Source: CAZSLC01 sp964607675
Lineage (GTDB): Bacteria; Bacteroidota; Bacteroidia; Bacteroidales; UBA932
Direction: 5' to 3'
DNA: 64,000 nt
NCBI GenBank assembly: GCA_964607675.1
Contig: CAZSLC010000003.1
Coordinates: 1-64,000, forward strand
The notes under the pieces were generated by a model that saw only the letters and a list, made by a program, of their open reading frames with translations, was not told where the DNA came from and did not search any database. The translations under genes and the position numbers were made by a program. Of this stretch, positions 1 to 9,151 are shown piece by piece (the first letter of the stretch is position 1; each line of letters begins with the position of its first letter).

Positions 1-21
1 AGCGGAAAACGAGACTCGAAC
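1..21 (-). repeat. Partial copy of the tRNA-Gly 3' end
   Basis: Bases 1-21 are identical to bases 120-140, the 3' end and T-loop region of the intact tRNA-Gly next door. The sequence beyond base 21 does not continue as a tRNA: no matching acceptor strand exists within 90 bases, and a separate hairpin with a GCAA loop lies at about 22-35. This is either an attachment-site-like duplication left by an integrating element or a tRNA gene remnant. The window edge prevents a decision. Confidence 0.55.
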
Positions 22-93
22 CCACTTGCGTGGGATTACCTCGCACCCTTGTTTATTGGGACGCAGGGTCGCTCGTTCGAGTATATAATAAAG

Positions 94-117
94 AAAGGCC
101 TTCCGAAGAAGACCTTT
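94..117 (-). terminator. Hairpin terminator of tRNA-Gly
   Basis: Read on the minus strand this is a 10-bp stem (one G-U pair) closed by a C(UUCG)G tetraloop and followed by a moderately T-rich tail. It begins a few bases after the tRNA 3' end, as expected for an intrinsic terminator. Confidence 0.7.
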
Positions 118-119
118 TG

Positions 120-192
120 AGCGGAAAACGAGACTCGAACTCGCGACCCTAACCTTGGCAAGGTTATGCTCTACCAACTGAGCTATTTCCGC
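120..192 (-). tRNA. tRNA-Gly (anticodon GCC)
   Basis: The 73-nt minus-strand sequence folds as a standard cloverleaf. It has a seven-base acceptor GCGGAAA with matching TTTCCGC and discriminator U, the D-arm text AGCTCAGTTGGTAGAGCA, an anticodon loop with GCC, and a T-loop TTCGAGT. The CCA end is not encoded. It has its own promoter at 210-239 and terminator at 94-117. Confidence 0.96.
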
Positions 193-209
193 ATTCCCTT
201 TTGGGATTG

Positions 210-239
210 CAAAGATAGTTATTTTTTCTAACTCACAAA
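210..239 (-). promoter_or_regulatory. Promoter of tRNA-Gly
   Basis: On the minus strand TTTG (236-239) is separated by 18 bases from TATCTTTG (210-217). This matches the Bacteroidota primary-sigma consensus TTTG/TAnnTTTG, with the predicted start about 10 bases before the tRNA. Confidence 0.7.
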
Positions 240-244
240 AAAAA

Positions 245-1270
245 CTATATAGAAGATTCAAACTCCCTTAAAAATCTAACATCATTTTCAAAATAATGTC
301 TTAGGTCTTTGACTTGCCATTTTAACATTGCTATCCTTTCTACCCCCATTCCAAAGGCAAATCCTGTGTATTCTTTGCTGTCAATACCACAAGCTTCCAA
401 CACATTCGGATCTACCATTCCACACCCCATTATCTCTAACCAACCTGTTCCCTTACAGATATTACACCCTTTTCCGCCACATATATTACAGCTCACATCA
501 ACTTCGGCACTTGGCTCCGTAAATGGAAAATACGAAGGCCGCATTCTGATTTGGGTGTTTTCTCCAAACATCTCTTTTACAAAAAGGAGTATGGACTGTT
601 TGAGATCTGCAAAAGAAACATTTTTATCTACGTAGAGTCCTTCTACTTGATGAAAAATACAATGTGCGCGTGCCGATATAGCCTCATTACGAAAGACCCT
701 TCCAGGACATATTATCCTAATAGGAGGTTTCATCCTCTCCATAGAACGAACTTGAACTGAACTGGTATGGGTTCTTAGCAAAATTGGATTGTGCCCCTGT
801 GTTATAAAGAATGTGTCTTGCATATCTCTTGCTGGATGTTCTGGAGGGAAATTTAATGCTTCAAAAACATGCCAATCGTCTTCAATTTCTGGTCCCTCAG
901 CAAGTGCATATCCTAGCTTTTTAAAGATATTTACTATCTCATCTTTGGTGATTGAAATAGGGTGCCTTGTGCCAAGTTCAAAATTGTCACCACTTTTTGT
1001 TAAATCTTCCGCCGATTCACTCTCCGAAGAGTCGTCGTTTATTGAATTTTTTAGCTCTTCTATTCGCTCGGTTGCCGCTGTCTTTAGTTGATTTAAAAGT
1101 TTACCAAATTCTTTTTTCTGCTCAGGGAGCACTTCCCTAAACTCTTCAAATAGTTTGGTTATTTCCCCTTTATTTCCGAGGAGACGAACTCTCATCTGTT
1201 CAACTTCTTTTTGGCTTTTCACCTTTAACTCTTGCACTTCGGACAAGAGTTGATTTATTTTATCTTTCAT
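245..1270 (-). CDS. pheS: Phenylalanine-tRNA ligase alpha subunit
   Basis: Cytoplasmic PheS charges tRNA-Phe with phenylalanine as part of an alpha2beta2 enzyme. The 341-residue length is normal for bacterial PheS. The N-terminal 90 residues are a charged coiled-coil tRNA-binding arm. The class II core follows, with motif 2 around FRNEAISARAH, a cysteine-rich segment (CNICGGKGCNIC) seen in many PheS proteins, and motif 3 GFAFGMGVERIAML near the C-terminus. pheT is not adjacent, as is common in this phylum. It lies 34 bp downstream of the arginine deiminase gene on the same strand, so co-transcription is possible. Confidence 0.96.
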   Translation of the reverse strand: MKDKINQLLSEVQELKVKSQKEVEQMRVRLLGNKGEITKLFEEFREVLPEQKKEFGKLLNQLKTAATERIEELKNSINDDSSESESAEDLTKSGDNFELGTRHPISITKDEIVNIFKKLGYALAEGPEIEDDWHVFEALNFPPEHPARDMQDTFFITQGHNPILLRTHTSSVQVRSMERMKPPIRIICPGRVFRNEAISARAHCIFHQVEGLYVDKNVSFADLKQSILLFVKEMFGENTQIRMRPSYFPFTEPSAEVDVSCNICGGKGCNICKGTGWLEIMGCGMVDPNVLEACGIDSKEYTGFAFGMGVERIAMLKWQVKDLRHYFENDVRFLREFESSI

Positions 1271-1304
1271 CGGTTCCTATATTGTTGTATTCTTCTTTAT
1301 TGTA

Positions 1305-2564
1305 TTATTCCCATTTCACTGCTTTTCTGTTCAAAGGCATGGTCATACATCTTGCACCACCACCACCTCTGGGTAGTTCTGAACCATCTATAGTGACTAC
1401 ACACAGCTTATCTCCCTTGACACTCTTTTTCCCCTCTATGACATCCCAAGCAGGTATTATTTCAAATCCATGACTCGAAAGTTCATCCAATGTGTGCATG
1501 TTGCGGGCGTAAGAAAGGACTTTTCCTGGTGCAAAGGCAAAAAAGTTAGCCCCACTATGCCACTGCTCTCTCTCTTGATCCCATTCGTCTGCTTGTCCTC
1601 CACAAATAATTGGTTCAAGGTCCATTCCAAGACGCTTGAGAACAGATGGGATATTTGCAACACTCTTTATTTTTGATACTTTCCCATTATCTATAGTGAT
1701 ATGTACCGTCTGATATTGATTATCATCTAAAATTAGAGGCTCAAATACCATACATTTATCTCTATCTAAGAGGGTGAATACCATATCGAGGTGGATAAAA
1801 GACTCTGGTGAAGATGGTAATTGCTGAACAATCACGTGCTTTCTCCCATCTGGAGCCAACTTGCACAATCTCGAAATCAACATATCAATCCCTTGTGGGC
1901 TTGTTCTCATTCCATTTCCTATTAGGAGAATATCATCTCTTGCTATAAGGATATCTCCACCTTCCATATAGATATCATTGTTGCCAGGTTGAAAATCATG
2001 GGCATTGATGATTCCACAAGATATATTTTCACTCCCTTCATATATTGCCTCCATAATAAGAGATTCTCTCATTCTCACCTTATTAGCCATTCGGCAGATT
2101 AAGGCATTGTTGCCAATTGTGACAGAGGCATCGCGTGTAAAGTAAAAATTATAGAGGGGAAATAGGGCATAATATTCATCTTTTAGAAATGAAGTAAGTG
2201 TATTTATTTTGGCAGGGAGCCCCTCAATAAGCACTTTTGCCAGCCTGCTGGAGCTCATCTCCATCAAAATGTCAAAATATTCAGTAACTTGCTCTGACAC
2301 ACATATTTTACCTATTAAAGTCTCTCTTTTTTTGTCGTCTTCAAGTACATTTATAAGTAGGTCGCTAACTTTATAAACATCGGCAACTTTTGTGAGTACG
2401 CCCTCTAATTGAGCATACTCCTCTTGAGCAATGGAAAGATTTAATATATCACTATATAATGCTCTTTGTGCATTTTTGGGTGTCATGTTTTCAACTTCAG
2501 CACCTGGATTGTGAAGAAGAACTGCTTTTAATTCACCTATTTCCGATTGTATATCTATTTGCAT
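1305..2564 (-). CDS. arcA: Arginine deiminase
   Basis: Predicted to hydrolyse arginine to citrulline and ammonia in the cytoplasm. The 419 residues are close to the usual ADI length of about 410. Visible family signatures are NFYFTRDASVTIG (guanidinium-binding Asp), MEGGDILIARDD (catalytic Glu/Asp region), HLDMVFTLLD (catalytic His) and the C-terminal RGGGGARCMTMPL with the nucleophilic Cys. No ornithine carbamoyltransferase or carbamate kinase is adjacent, so a complete ADI energy pathway is not shown here. It starts 3 bp after the manC stop, so the two are probably translated from one transcript. The peptidyl-arginine deiminase family is an unlikely alternative given the ADI-type C-terminus. 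Confidence 0.88.
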   Translation of the reverse strand: MQIDIQSEIGELKAVLLHNPGAEVENMTPKNAQRALYSDILNLSIAQEEYAQLEGVLTKVADVYKVSDLLINVLEDDKKRETLIGKICVSEQVTEYFDILMEMSSSRLAKVLIEGLPAKINTLTSFLKDEYYALFPLYNFYFTRDASVTIGNNALICRMANKVRMRESLIMEAIYEGSENISCGIINAHDFQPGNNDIYMEGGDILIARDDILLIGNGMRTSPQGIDMLISRLCKLAPDGRKHVIVQQLPSSPESFIHLDMVFTLLDRDKCMVFEPLILDDNQYQTVHITIDNGKVSKIKSVANIPSVLKRLGMDLEPIICGGQADEWDQEREQWHSGANFFAFAPGKVLSYARNMHTLDELSSHGFEIIPAWDVIEGKKSVKGDKLCVVTIDGSELPRGGGGARCMTMPLNRKAVKWE

Positions 2565-2566
2565 AA

Positions 2567-3661
2567 TTATTGAAATTTTTGTTTTCCTTTAACTGTTAAA
2601 TCAGTGAGCATGTTTTTAAATCTCACCTCATCTCGAGGGCATATCATAAGTACATCCTCCGTATTTACAATCATATAATTGTCAAGTCCTTTGATTGCTA
2701 TTAATTTATCCTTCTCTGTTGAGACAACGATAGAATTATAGATTTTATCAATCATATACTCTTCTGCCCCAATAAGATTGTTATTCTCATCCTTTTTACA
2801 ATGCATGTATAAAGACTCCCATGTTCCTAAGTCTGACCATCCAAAAGATGCTTTACACACTTTTGCTTTAGCGGTCTTCTCCATAACTCCATAATCTATT
2901 GACAATGCAGGGCAATTTTCATACACTTGATTGATAAAGGACTGCTCATTTTGGGTATAATAGTAATTGCCGCTTCCATCAAATAGGTTATAAATCTCTG
3001 GAATGAGATGGGACATCTCTTCAAGAATTGCTTTTATATTCCACACAAATATCCCAGAATTCCATAAAAACTCTCCACTATCTATAAACACTTTGGCTAA
3101 CTCAAGATTTGGCTTTTCAGTAAAAGTCTTTACACCATAAGCAAGATTACCCTCAATATTGACTCTTTCGTTATTGTTCATCTGGATATATCCATAGGCA
3201 GTTTCTGGTCTTGTCGGTTCAATGCCAAGAGTGAATAGATCATCTGTTACAGAAGAGCAATCAAGAAGTCGTAAAATTGTATTTAAAAATGCACTCTCAT
3301 TTGATATAAAATGATCTGAGGGGGTTACTACTGCGATGGCTTTTGGATTTCTTTTATAAATTTTGGTGGAAGCATACGCAATACATGGTGCAGTATTTCG
3401 TTTGAATGGTTCAAGCAGTATATTCTCTTCCAAGATATCAGGAAGTTGTTCTTTAACCAATTCTTTATAATCAATAGCTGTGACAACCAAAATGTTTTCT
3501 TTTGGTATTATAGAAGAGAACCTATCAAAGGTTTGTTGCAAAAAAGTGCGTCCTACCCCAAGAATATCAAGGAATTGCTTTGGTCTCAAGTTTCTACTTA
3601 GAGGCCAAAATCTACTTCCTATCCCCCCTGCCATTATTATGCAGTAATAATTATTATTCAT
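2567..3661 (-). CDS. manC: Mannose-1-phosphate guanylyltransferase
   Basis: Makes GDP-mannose from mannose-1-phosphate and GTP for surface polysaccharides. The N-terminal nucleotide-binding motif MAGGIGSRFWPLSR with downstream RPKQFL is diagnostic of the GMP family. Other family signs are VVTPSDHFI, FTEKPN and WNSGIFVW. The 364-residue length fits the short single-domain form without the isomerase domain. It sits between yraN (22 bp upstream) and the arginine deiminase gene (3 bp downstream) in one minus-strand run. Confidence 0.93.
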   Translation of the reverse strand: MNNNYYCIIMAGGIGSRFWPLSRNLRPKQFLDILGVGRTFLQQTFDRFSSIIPKENILVVTAIDYKELVKEQLPDILEENILLEPFKRNTAPCIAYASTKIYKRNPKAIAVVTPSDHFISNESAFLNTILRLLDCSSVTDDLFTLGIEPTRPETAYGYIQMNNNERVNIEGNLAYGVKTFTEKPNLELAKVFIDSGEFLWNSGIFVWNIKAILEEMSHLIPEIYNLFDGSGNYYYTQNEQSFINQVYENCPALSIDYGVMEKTAKAKVCKASFGWSDLGTWESLYMHCKKDENNNLIGAEEYMIDKIYNSIVVSTEKDKLIAIKGLDNYMIVNTEDVLMICPRDEVRFKNMLTDLTVKGKQKFQ

Positions 3662-3682
3662 ATAGTTTTATTTATATAAAAT

Positions 3683-4066
3683 TCATATTATCGGCAAGAA
3701 TGCATTTGGTATATAATCAATCTCAAATTTACCATTATAATAGATAATAGATACAATATCAAAACTCACATCCTTTAATATTCTTTTTTTTCTCACATAA
3801 GAAGAAGCAGCCATAATCAACAACTTCTGTTTACCTCTTTTTACACTATTTTGTGGTAATATCAGCGCAGGTGCTCTCAATGAACGCACCTCGACAATAT
3901 GAAGATAATTGGGACTTTCCATTATTAGATCTATTTCTTTATGCCCTGCTCTCCAATTTTTATCCCTTAATACAAATCCTAAAGATAATAGATATTCCAA
4001 CGCTATCTTCTCTGACAATGCACCAAATGTACCACTACTAATATCCTCAATCTTCTCCCCTTTCAT
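3683..4066 (-). CDS. yraN: YraN family putative endonuclease
   Basis: UPF0102/YraN proteins are small PD-(D/E)XK-fold proteins of poorly defined role in DNA processing. Visible marks are GxxxExxAxxxLxxxG near the N-terminus, NWRAGHKEIDLIM, and HIVEVRS, giving the D...ExK-like core with the usual final basic residue replaced by Arg in this motif. I choose the ATG at 4066, giving 128 residues. The longer reading to 4117 would run into the terminator hairpin at 4108-4138 and adds a hydrophobic tail not typical of the family. Confidence 0.85.
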   Translation of the reverse strand: MKGEKIEDISSGTFGALSEKIALEYLLSLGFVLRDKNWRAGHKEIDLIMESPNYLHIVEVRSLRAPALILPQNSVKRGKQKLLIMAASSYVRKKRILKDVSFDIVSIIYYNGKFEIDYIPNAFLPII

Positions 4067-4093
4067 GCTAACTCCCCAATTAATTACAAAGGT

Positions 4094-4138
4094 ATTAAAA
4101 AAAACAAAATAGGCCACATCTTTAAGATGCGGCCTATT
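4094..4138 (-). terminator. Intrinsic terminator after the BACON lipoprotein gene
   Basis: Arms 4108-4121 and 4125-4138 form a 13-bp stem with one internal mismatch and a three-base loop. On the minus strand a long T-tract (4094-4107) follows. It lies just after the stop of the lipoprotein gene at 4168 and separates that transcript from yraN. Confidence 0.85.
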
Positions 4139-4167
4139 AAAATACTTATTTACAATAATTTAAATTG

Positions 4168-5655
4168 TTATTTCTTTTCTAACGAGGTCATTACTACATT
4201 AATATACCTTCCGCCTGAAATGGATATAACATAGCCTTTAAGAATCACTTGTTCACCATTAAGTGCCACAACTGTCTCTTTTTGTGCGTCTGTCAAAGAA
4301 TAGAAAGATCCTTGTGCTTTAGAAGCTCCATCAAGAATCAAGTTATTGTATTTACCAGCAGATACTTTACCTTCTAACTGAACGTACTCAATTGTAACAT
4401 TTTCTTGAGTGATGAAAAGATCAGCTGCAGCTCCATCTATTACTTTAGGCGTACCATGCTCAACTTTGCCATAACCCATTTTTTCCTCTAAAGCAGGGGT
4501 TTGAATTTGAGCACCTTTGTTGTAGGCACCAAGTGCACCAACTATCTTCATGTTATCACCAAGTCTTGCTTTATGCTCACCTTTGTATATATGCATTGAG
4601 CCTGTACCGTCTGAAATAATGTATGAACTATATCCTACAGCCATAATTCGACCTTGGATATGAACATATGTTCCTAATTCTTTAGCTGTAGCCTCTGCTA
4701 TTGTAAGTTGAGGAGGAGTAACTGCTCCTTGCTTGATTACAACTTCAACAGGTGCAACTTCCTCTTTGGTAGCGTGTTTAATAGTGACTGCTGCACTTCT
4801 TGGTGAGTATGCAGTGTTTTCTGAGCAAGATAATGTAACAATATATTTGTCATTACCTTTCACTTGAATACCTTTAACAGATAGCCAATCAACGTTAGGC
4901 TTAATAATGTCAAATCCACCACCTATACAAGTGACTGTGATAGCAACATCTGCTGCTTTTTCATCTTCAATATCAATTTCTGTTACATCTGTGGCAAGCA
5001 ATGATTTTTCTATCTCAAGAACAGTGACATTTTTAAGCTGAGGTGTTCCATTGTAAACACTCCTTGGGCCTTTGATAAGGACCTTATCTCCAACAGCTAA
5101 GCCAAGACTTAAGAAATTTTTCGCTTGACCATTTTTATCAAGTGTCCCATAGATATATAGAGAACCTGTTTCGTCTTGAAGATACCAGTTGCCATAAACA
5201 GTATTCTCTATCTTTGTAATAGTTCCTCTAACAAAATATTCTTTCCCATCTGCTCCTTTTTGAACCTCACTAACAGTAGATACAATTATTTCATTTGACT
5301 CTGCTGCTTGTTTTATGATAATATTTTGCACTTTATCACCTACAGCTACATGGAGAACAACTTCTCTTCCTGAATTTGTTTCAGAAGCTGAAAAGGTGAC
5401 CACTTGGTCTGTACCTGCACTTCCGCTGACAGGGGAAATAGTTAACCATTCTGGCATTGTTTTACCATCTTCAGCAGTGATTTGCCAATTGCCTAAAGTA
5501 GTCATTTTCATACTTGCAGAGCCCCCTTCAAGTGGAATGCCCAAAAACGACTGAGAAACAGTAATTTCTTTTAGACGATTAAATTCGTCTGTAGTACATC
5601 CAACAATCAGGATGAACATCGCCAATACTGACGTTAAAATATATCTTAATTTCAT
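4168..5655 (-). CDS. BACON/OB-fold surface lipoprotein
   Basis: Signal peptide with lipobox (LIVGC at about residues 16-20), so a lipidated envelope protein of 495 residues. Residues about 30-115 and 225-310 look like two BACON domains, with the pattern WLTISPVSGSAGTDQVVTFSASETNSGRE and a repeat ending in IKQ(A/G)A. Each is followed by an OB-fold-like segment of the DUF5689/nucleic-acid-binding type (VRGTITKIENTVYGNWYLQD; IQGRIMAVGYSSYIISD). The architecture is therefore duplicated. The gene is 17 bp downstream of a large TonB-dependent receptor, so the pair probably works together at the outer membrane. Ligand unknown. Confidence 0.75.
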   Translation of the reverse strand: MKLRYILTSVLAMFILIVGCTTDEFNRLKEITVSQSFLGIPLEGGSASMKMTTLGNWQITAEDGKTMPEWLTISPVSGSAGTDQVVTFSASETNSGREVVLHVAVGDKVQNIIIKQAAESNEIIVSTVSEVQKGADGKEYFVRGTITKIENTVYGNWYLQDETGSLYIYGTLDKNGQAKNFLSLGLAVGDKVLIKGPRSVYNGTPQLKNVTVLEIEKSLLATDVTEIDIEDEKAADVAITVTCIGGGFDIIKPNVDWLSVKGIQVKGNDKYIVTLSCSENTAYSPRSAAVTIKHATKEEVAPVEVVIKQGAVTPPQLTIAEATAKELGTYVHIQGRIMAVGYSSYIISDGTGSMHIYKGEHKARLGDNMKIVGALGAYNKGAQIQTPALEEKMGYGKVEHGTPKVIDGAAADLFITQENVTIEYVQLEGKVSAGKYNNLILDGASKAQGSFYSLTDAQKETVVALNGEQVILKGYVISISGGRYINVVMTSLEKK

Positions 5656-5672
5656 AATTATATCGGATTAAA

Positions 5673-8600
5673 TTAGTTAAACATATATTTAATACCTACT
5701 TGAAGATACCAGCATTGACCTATAGCGTGGCTACGTTGCCATGTTTCAACACCTGAAACAACGCTTGAATTGGTTTTAAATACAGGAGTACCATTAGGAT
5801 CAATGTAATCAACAGCAAGAATACGACCTTCTTTAAGTGAAGGATTCATATATTTATCAACACCCCAATTGGAATTAAATAGATTGGTTAGGTTCTTTAA
5901 ATCGAAATTAAGTTGTAAAATATTGACAGAATTCCCAGTCTTAACTTTAAAATCATGAGAATAACGAAGGTCTATTCTATGAGTCCATGGAGAATAAACA
6001 CTGTAGCCTTCTGCATATTGTCCTTTATGTGTTGACAAGTATGGATCTTTGTTTGCAAATTCCCAATAACGAGCTGCATCATCAGGGGTAGAGAATTTAA
6101 TCTCGGTCTCATCCCTTGGAATGTACATAGCATCGTAGTTATAGTTATCACGGTTCAAATCTCCGTCATACATATAAGAATAATTGTTACCTCCTTTGTA
6201 TGCTTCATAGAACAAACTGAAGTGGTTGTTGCCTTTATCACTATATGTTAAAGAAGCAATAACTCTATCAGGAATTACATATTGAGAATTGTGAAGAGAA
6301 ATATAATTAGGCCCCTCAACTGTAGGAATATATGTATATGCAGACTCAGCATTTGAACCAGGCATACCAGTAAGCTCTTTAGACACTGTGTGTGTATAAG
6401 ATGCCATGATGTCTAATTCAGGGATAGGTCTGATATTGAATGTAGCATTAGCTGTCCAACCATAACCTTTACTTGTGTTAGTAAGCATGTAAGCATCTGT
6501 ATTTGTATATTTGTGATTTTCAGGATAGATGTGACGATTGTCTGCTCCAGTAAATGTTGCCCAACCTGAATTATCCATAATATTCCAGTTTGACAAGCAA
6601 ACTCCTGTAATAGTTTTGTTGAATATGTATTCTCCAGTAATGCTCATAGGGAAAGAAACAGGGAATTGATAATCAATTGCAATAGAAGATTTCCACACTT
6701 GAGGCATTCTAAAATTAGGATCAACAGCTTGGATTTGAGATGGTTTAACACCTTTTTCTGGAGAGATAGTCAACGGGAACTTATCAGGATTCAAACCGTT
6801 AAGTTTTTTAACCAACTCATCAACGTCAGTAATCATACCACCTTGAAACTCTTGAAGAAGAGGATCATAGTTTGCTATACCATCTTTATATTTTGTTGTA
6901 ATAGAAGTAACGTTTTGAACCATACCTGAGTTTGTTGGCATATTGGTAAAGAATACCAATGGTAACCTTCCAGCAAATAAACCAGTACCTCCGCGAACTT
7001 TAAAACTCTTATTCCCAAACACATCCCATGTAAACCCTACACGTGGTGAGATTTGAACTTTAGTACCAGGCCATTTCCCTGTATCAATGTGTTTTCCGTT
7101 ATAATCCATCTCATAGATTGCATTATTACGCATAAGATCTTTGTTATTGAAGAACATAGCATCAAGGCGAATACCATATGATAGTTTGAATCTTTCGCTT
7201 GGACTCCAATCATCTTGTGCATAAATACCTGCTTGGCTAAAACGAACACGAGCTGCAGGGTTTTTCTCACCATCATAACCATAAGTAAGGGCAACAGTCT
7301 CAGGCATAGCTCCACTAAGGAAGTCGTCTAAGCTACGATAACGATAATACCCAGTTCCATTTCTCATGTAAGAGTTGTCTGCCATTTGATATTCATAACT
7401 AACGCCAGCAGTAAGTTTATGGTTACCACCATAGTATGTAATATCGTCCTTGATTGTGATAACATTATTGTGAACACCATTATTCCAAGTGAACAATTCG
7501 TAACCAGCACTCATATAGGGAGAGATAGTTTGTTTAATTCCACCAGCCTCAACACTATAGCCCTCTAATATATCGATGAAAGGGAAAGGACTTGAATTTG
7601 TTCCACGAATATCATCAAGTTGCGAATATGTCACAAGAAGTTGATTTGACAAATTATTTGTAAAACGGCTGTTTAAATCCAAAGTAAATGAATTCACTTT
7701 GTTATCCATAGAATACATTGAATTAGCAAAAGCCATTGAATATTGCGATAGACGTCCTTCAGTAGTACGTTGACCACAATTGCTTGAGCTAGCGTTGGTT
7801 GGTCTCCAACCACGATTAAGAGTATAATTGTAACGCAATGCTAAATGGTGTTTCTCAGTGATATTCCAGTCAATACGAGCTAATATTTTCATATTGCTTT
7901 CGTCAGCAGGGAAGTTGTTGTATGAACCAGTATCGTAGCCATATTTGTCTTTTAAATGTTTCGATACTTTTTCCATGTCAGCAACTGTGGTACGAGAAAT
8001 AAATAGATCAGGGTTAGCAACTCCATCCTCTGATGGTCTCCAACGATTAACAATTGAAGGAGATTTAGTGTATTCAAAGTTTACAAAGAAGAATAATTTA
8101 TTCTTAACGATAGGACCACCTAAAGTCATACCGTAAGTAGTATTGCTTTCAACTCCTCGTTCGCCTAACTCTTCTCCCTCTACAGTATTACCTCTCATGT
8201 TTTGATTACGATGGTAAACATATGCAGATCCTTTAAATTTGTTTGTACCTGATTTAGTGATAGCATTGACGCCACCACCGATAAAGTTCGATTGACGAAC
8301 ATCGTATGGAGAGATAACTACTTGAATCTCATCAATAGCATCAATAGAAATAGGGCTCCCACCACCAGGTAAGCCACCACTAAGACCAAAGTTGTTATTA
8401 AAGTTTGCTCCGTCAACAGTAAAGTTGGAAGAACGACTGTCAGAACCTGCAAAGCTCATCCCACTACCTCCGTAAGGAGATATTTTAGCAATATCAGTAA
8501 TACTTCTACTGATTGTAGGAAGTTGCTGCATTTGATTACTTGAGATGTTTGTACTTGCTCCTGTCTTATCAGCTGCAAATTTTGAAGAAGGAGACGCAAC

Positions 8601-8966
8601 AACAATTGCTTCACTCAAATTTTCAACAGACTCCTTAATAGAAGCGTTAAGTGCAAAAAGTTCAGCCAATTGCAATGTCACATCAGTATAAGTAACAGAT
8701 TGATACCCTAAGCAGGATATTTCCACTGAATAAGGGCCACCAGTACGCATACCTTGGATAGTATAACGACCATCATTGTTGGTAACAACACCATAAACAG
8801 TTCCAGAAGGTGTATGGGTAGCAATAACTGCAGCTCCAATAACAGGTACCCCCTTGTCATCTGTAATACGACCTCCAACTGAAGAAGTGGTTACTTGAGC
8901 AAAAGCAGAGAAGGCAATAAATAAGCCCATCACCATTAAGGATAATTTCTTAATAATTTGTCTCAT
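5673..8966 (-). CDS. Oar-like TonB-dependent outer membrane receptor
   Basis: A 1097-residue outer-membrane protein. After a signal peptide ending near FSAFAQ comes a carboxypeptidase-regulatory-like (CarboxypepD_reg) domain at about 28-110. The plug follows (about 120-240), with TSNQMQQLPTISRS-like text and YGGSGMSFAGSDSRSSNFTVDG, then a long barrel. The protein ends VGIKYMFN with a terminal aromatic/hydrophobic pattern suited to barrel assembly. Features such as NNNFGLSGGLPGGGSPIS and SPYDVRQSNFIGGGVNAITKSGTN are characteristic of the Oar branch rather than of SusC. Substrate unknown, as for most Oar proteins. Promoter at 9003-9033. Confidence 0.88.
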   Translation of the reverse strand: MRQIIKKLSLMVMGLFIAFSAFAQVTTSSVGGRITDDKGVPVIGAAVIATHTPSGTVYGVVTNNDGRYTIQGMRTGGPYSVEISCLGYQSVTYTDVTLQLAELFALNASIKESVENLSEAIVVASPSSKFAADKTGASTNISSNQMQQLPTISRSITDIAKISPYGGSGMSFAGSDSRSSNFTVDGANFNNNFGLSGGLPGGGSPISIDAIDEIQVVISPYDVRQSNFIGGGVNAITKSGTNKFKGSAYVYHRNQNMRGNTVEGEELGERGVESNTTYGMTLGGPIVKNKLFFFVNFEYTKSPSIVNRWRPSEDGVANPDLFISRTTVADMEKVSKHLKDKYGYDTGSYNNFPADESNMKILARIDWNITEKHHLALRYNYTLNRGWRPTNASSSNCGQRTTEGRLSQYSMAFANSMYSMDNKVNSFTLDLNSRFTNNLSNQLLVTYSQLDDIRGTNSSPFPFIDILEGYSVEAGGIKQTISPYMSAGYELFTWNNGVHNNVITIKDDITYYGGNHKLTAGVSYEYQMADNSYMRNGTGYYRYRSLDDFLSGAMPETVALTYGYDGEKNPAARVRFSQAGIYAQDDWSPSERFKLSYGIRLDAMFFNNKDLMRNNAIYEMDYNGKHIDTGKWPGTKVQISPRVGFTWDVFGNKSFKVRGGTGLFAGRLPLVFFTNMPTNSGMVQNVTSITTKYKDGIANYDPLLQEFQGGMITDVDELVKKLNGLNPDKFPLTISPEKGVKPSQIQAVDPNFRMPQVWKSSIAIDYQFPVSFPMSITGEYIFNKTITGVCLSNWNIMDNSGWATFTGADNRHIYPENHKYTNTDAYMLTNTSKGYGWTANATFNIRPIPELDIMASYTHTVSKELTGMPGSNAESAYTYIPTVEGPNYISLHNSQYVIPDRVIASLTYSDKGNNHFSLFYEAYKGGNNYSYMYDGDLNRDNYNYDAMYIPRDETEIKFSTPDDAARYWEFANKDPYLSTHKGQYAEGYSVYSPWTHRIDLRYSHDFKVKTGNSVNILQLNFDLKNLTNLFNSNWGVDKYMNPSLKEGRILAVDYIDPNGTPVFKTNSSVVSGVETWQRSHAIGQCWYLQVGIKYMFN

Positions 8967-9002
8967 AGAGTTTTATAATTGTTAGTAAAAATTTTAGTGT
9001 CG

Positions 9003-9033
9003 CAAAGGTAGATATTGCACTTAATTAAACCAA
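9003..9033 (-). promoter_or_regulatory. Promoter of the Oar-like receptor gene
   Basis: Minus-strand TACCTTTG (9003-9010) with a TTGG element 19 bases upstream fits the Bacteroidota promoter pattern. It lies about 40 bases before the receptor start codon. Confidence 0.55.
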
Positions 9034-9053
9034 CTATTTTAAAAAAAAATTAC

Positions 9054-9061
9054 TATATTTG
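9054..9061 (+). promoter_or_regulatory. -7 element of the metK promoter
   Basis: TATATTTG matches TAnnTTTG exactly. A start about 7 bases downstream would place the SAM-II aptamer at the very 5' end of the transcript. The upstream TTTG element is poor. Confidence 0.55.
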
Positions 9062-9071
9062 CACCCGAAAT

Positions 9072-9120
9072 AAGTGGAGAGATTTGACTGCTTGCAACCA
9101 CCTTAAAAAATGCTAAAACC
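9072..9120 (+). promoter_or_regulatory. SAM-II-type riboswitch aptamer upstream of metK
   Basis: The segment has the ordered SAM-II (SAM_alpha) signature. A P1 strand GTGG (9074-9077) is followed by the conserved GATTTG block, then CTTGCA, the P1 partner CCAC (9098-9101), an A-rich TTAAAAAA stretch, and GCTAAAA at 9112-9118, the part that forms the pseudoknot. SAM-II is known to bind S-adenosylmethionine and repress methionine/SAM genes. The gene behind it makes SAM, which fits. The assignment is by eye; a covariance-model search (Rfam SAM_alpha) would settle it. Confidence 0.72.
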
Positions 9121-9151
9121 TGTGTGTTACCACATTATGTATTTTCTTATA

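Noticed and set aside
1..82. A second complete tRNA gene at the left edge
   Set aside because: Only the 3' end matches; no acceptor 5' strand, D-arm or anticodon arm can be folded upstream.
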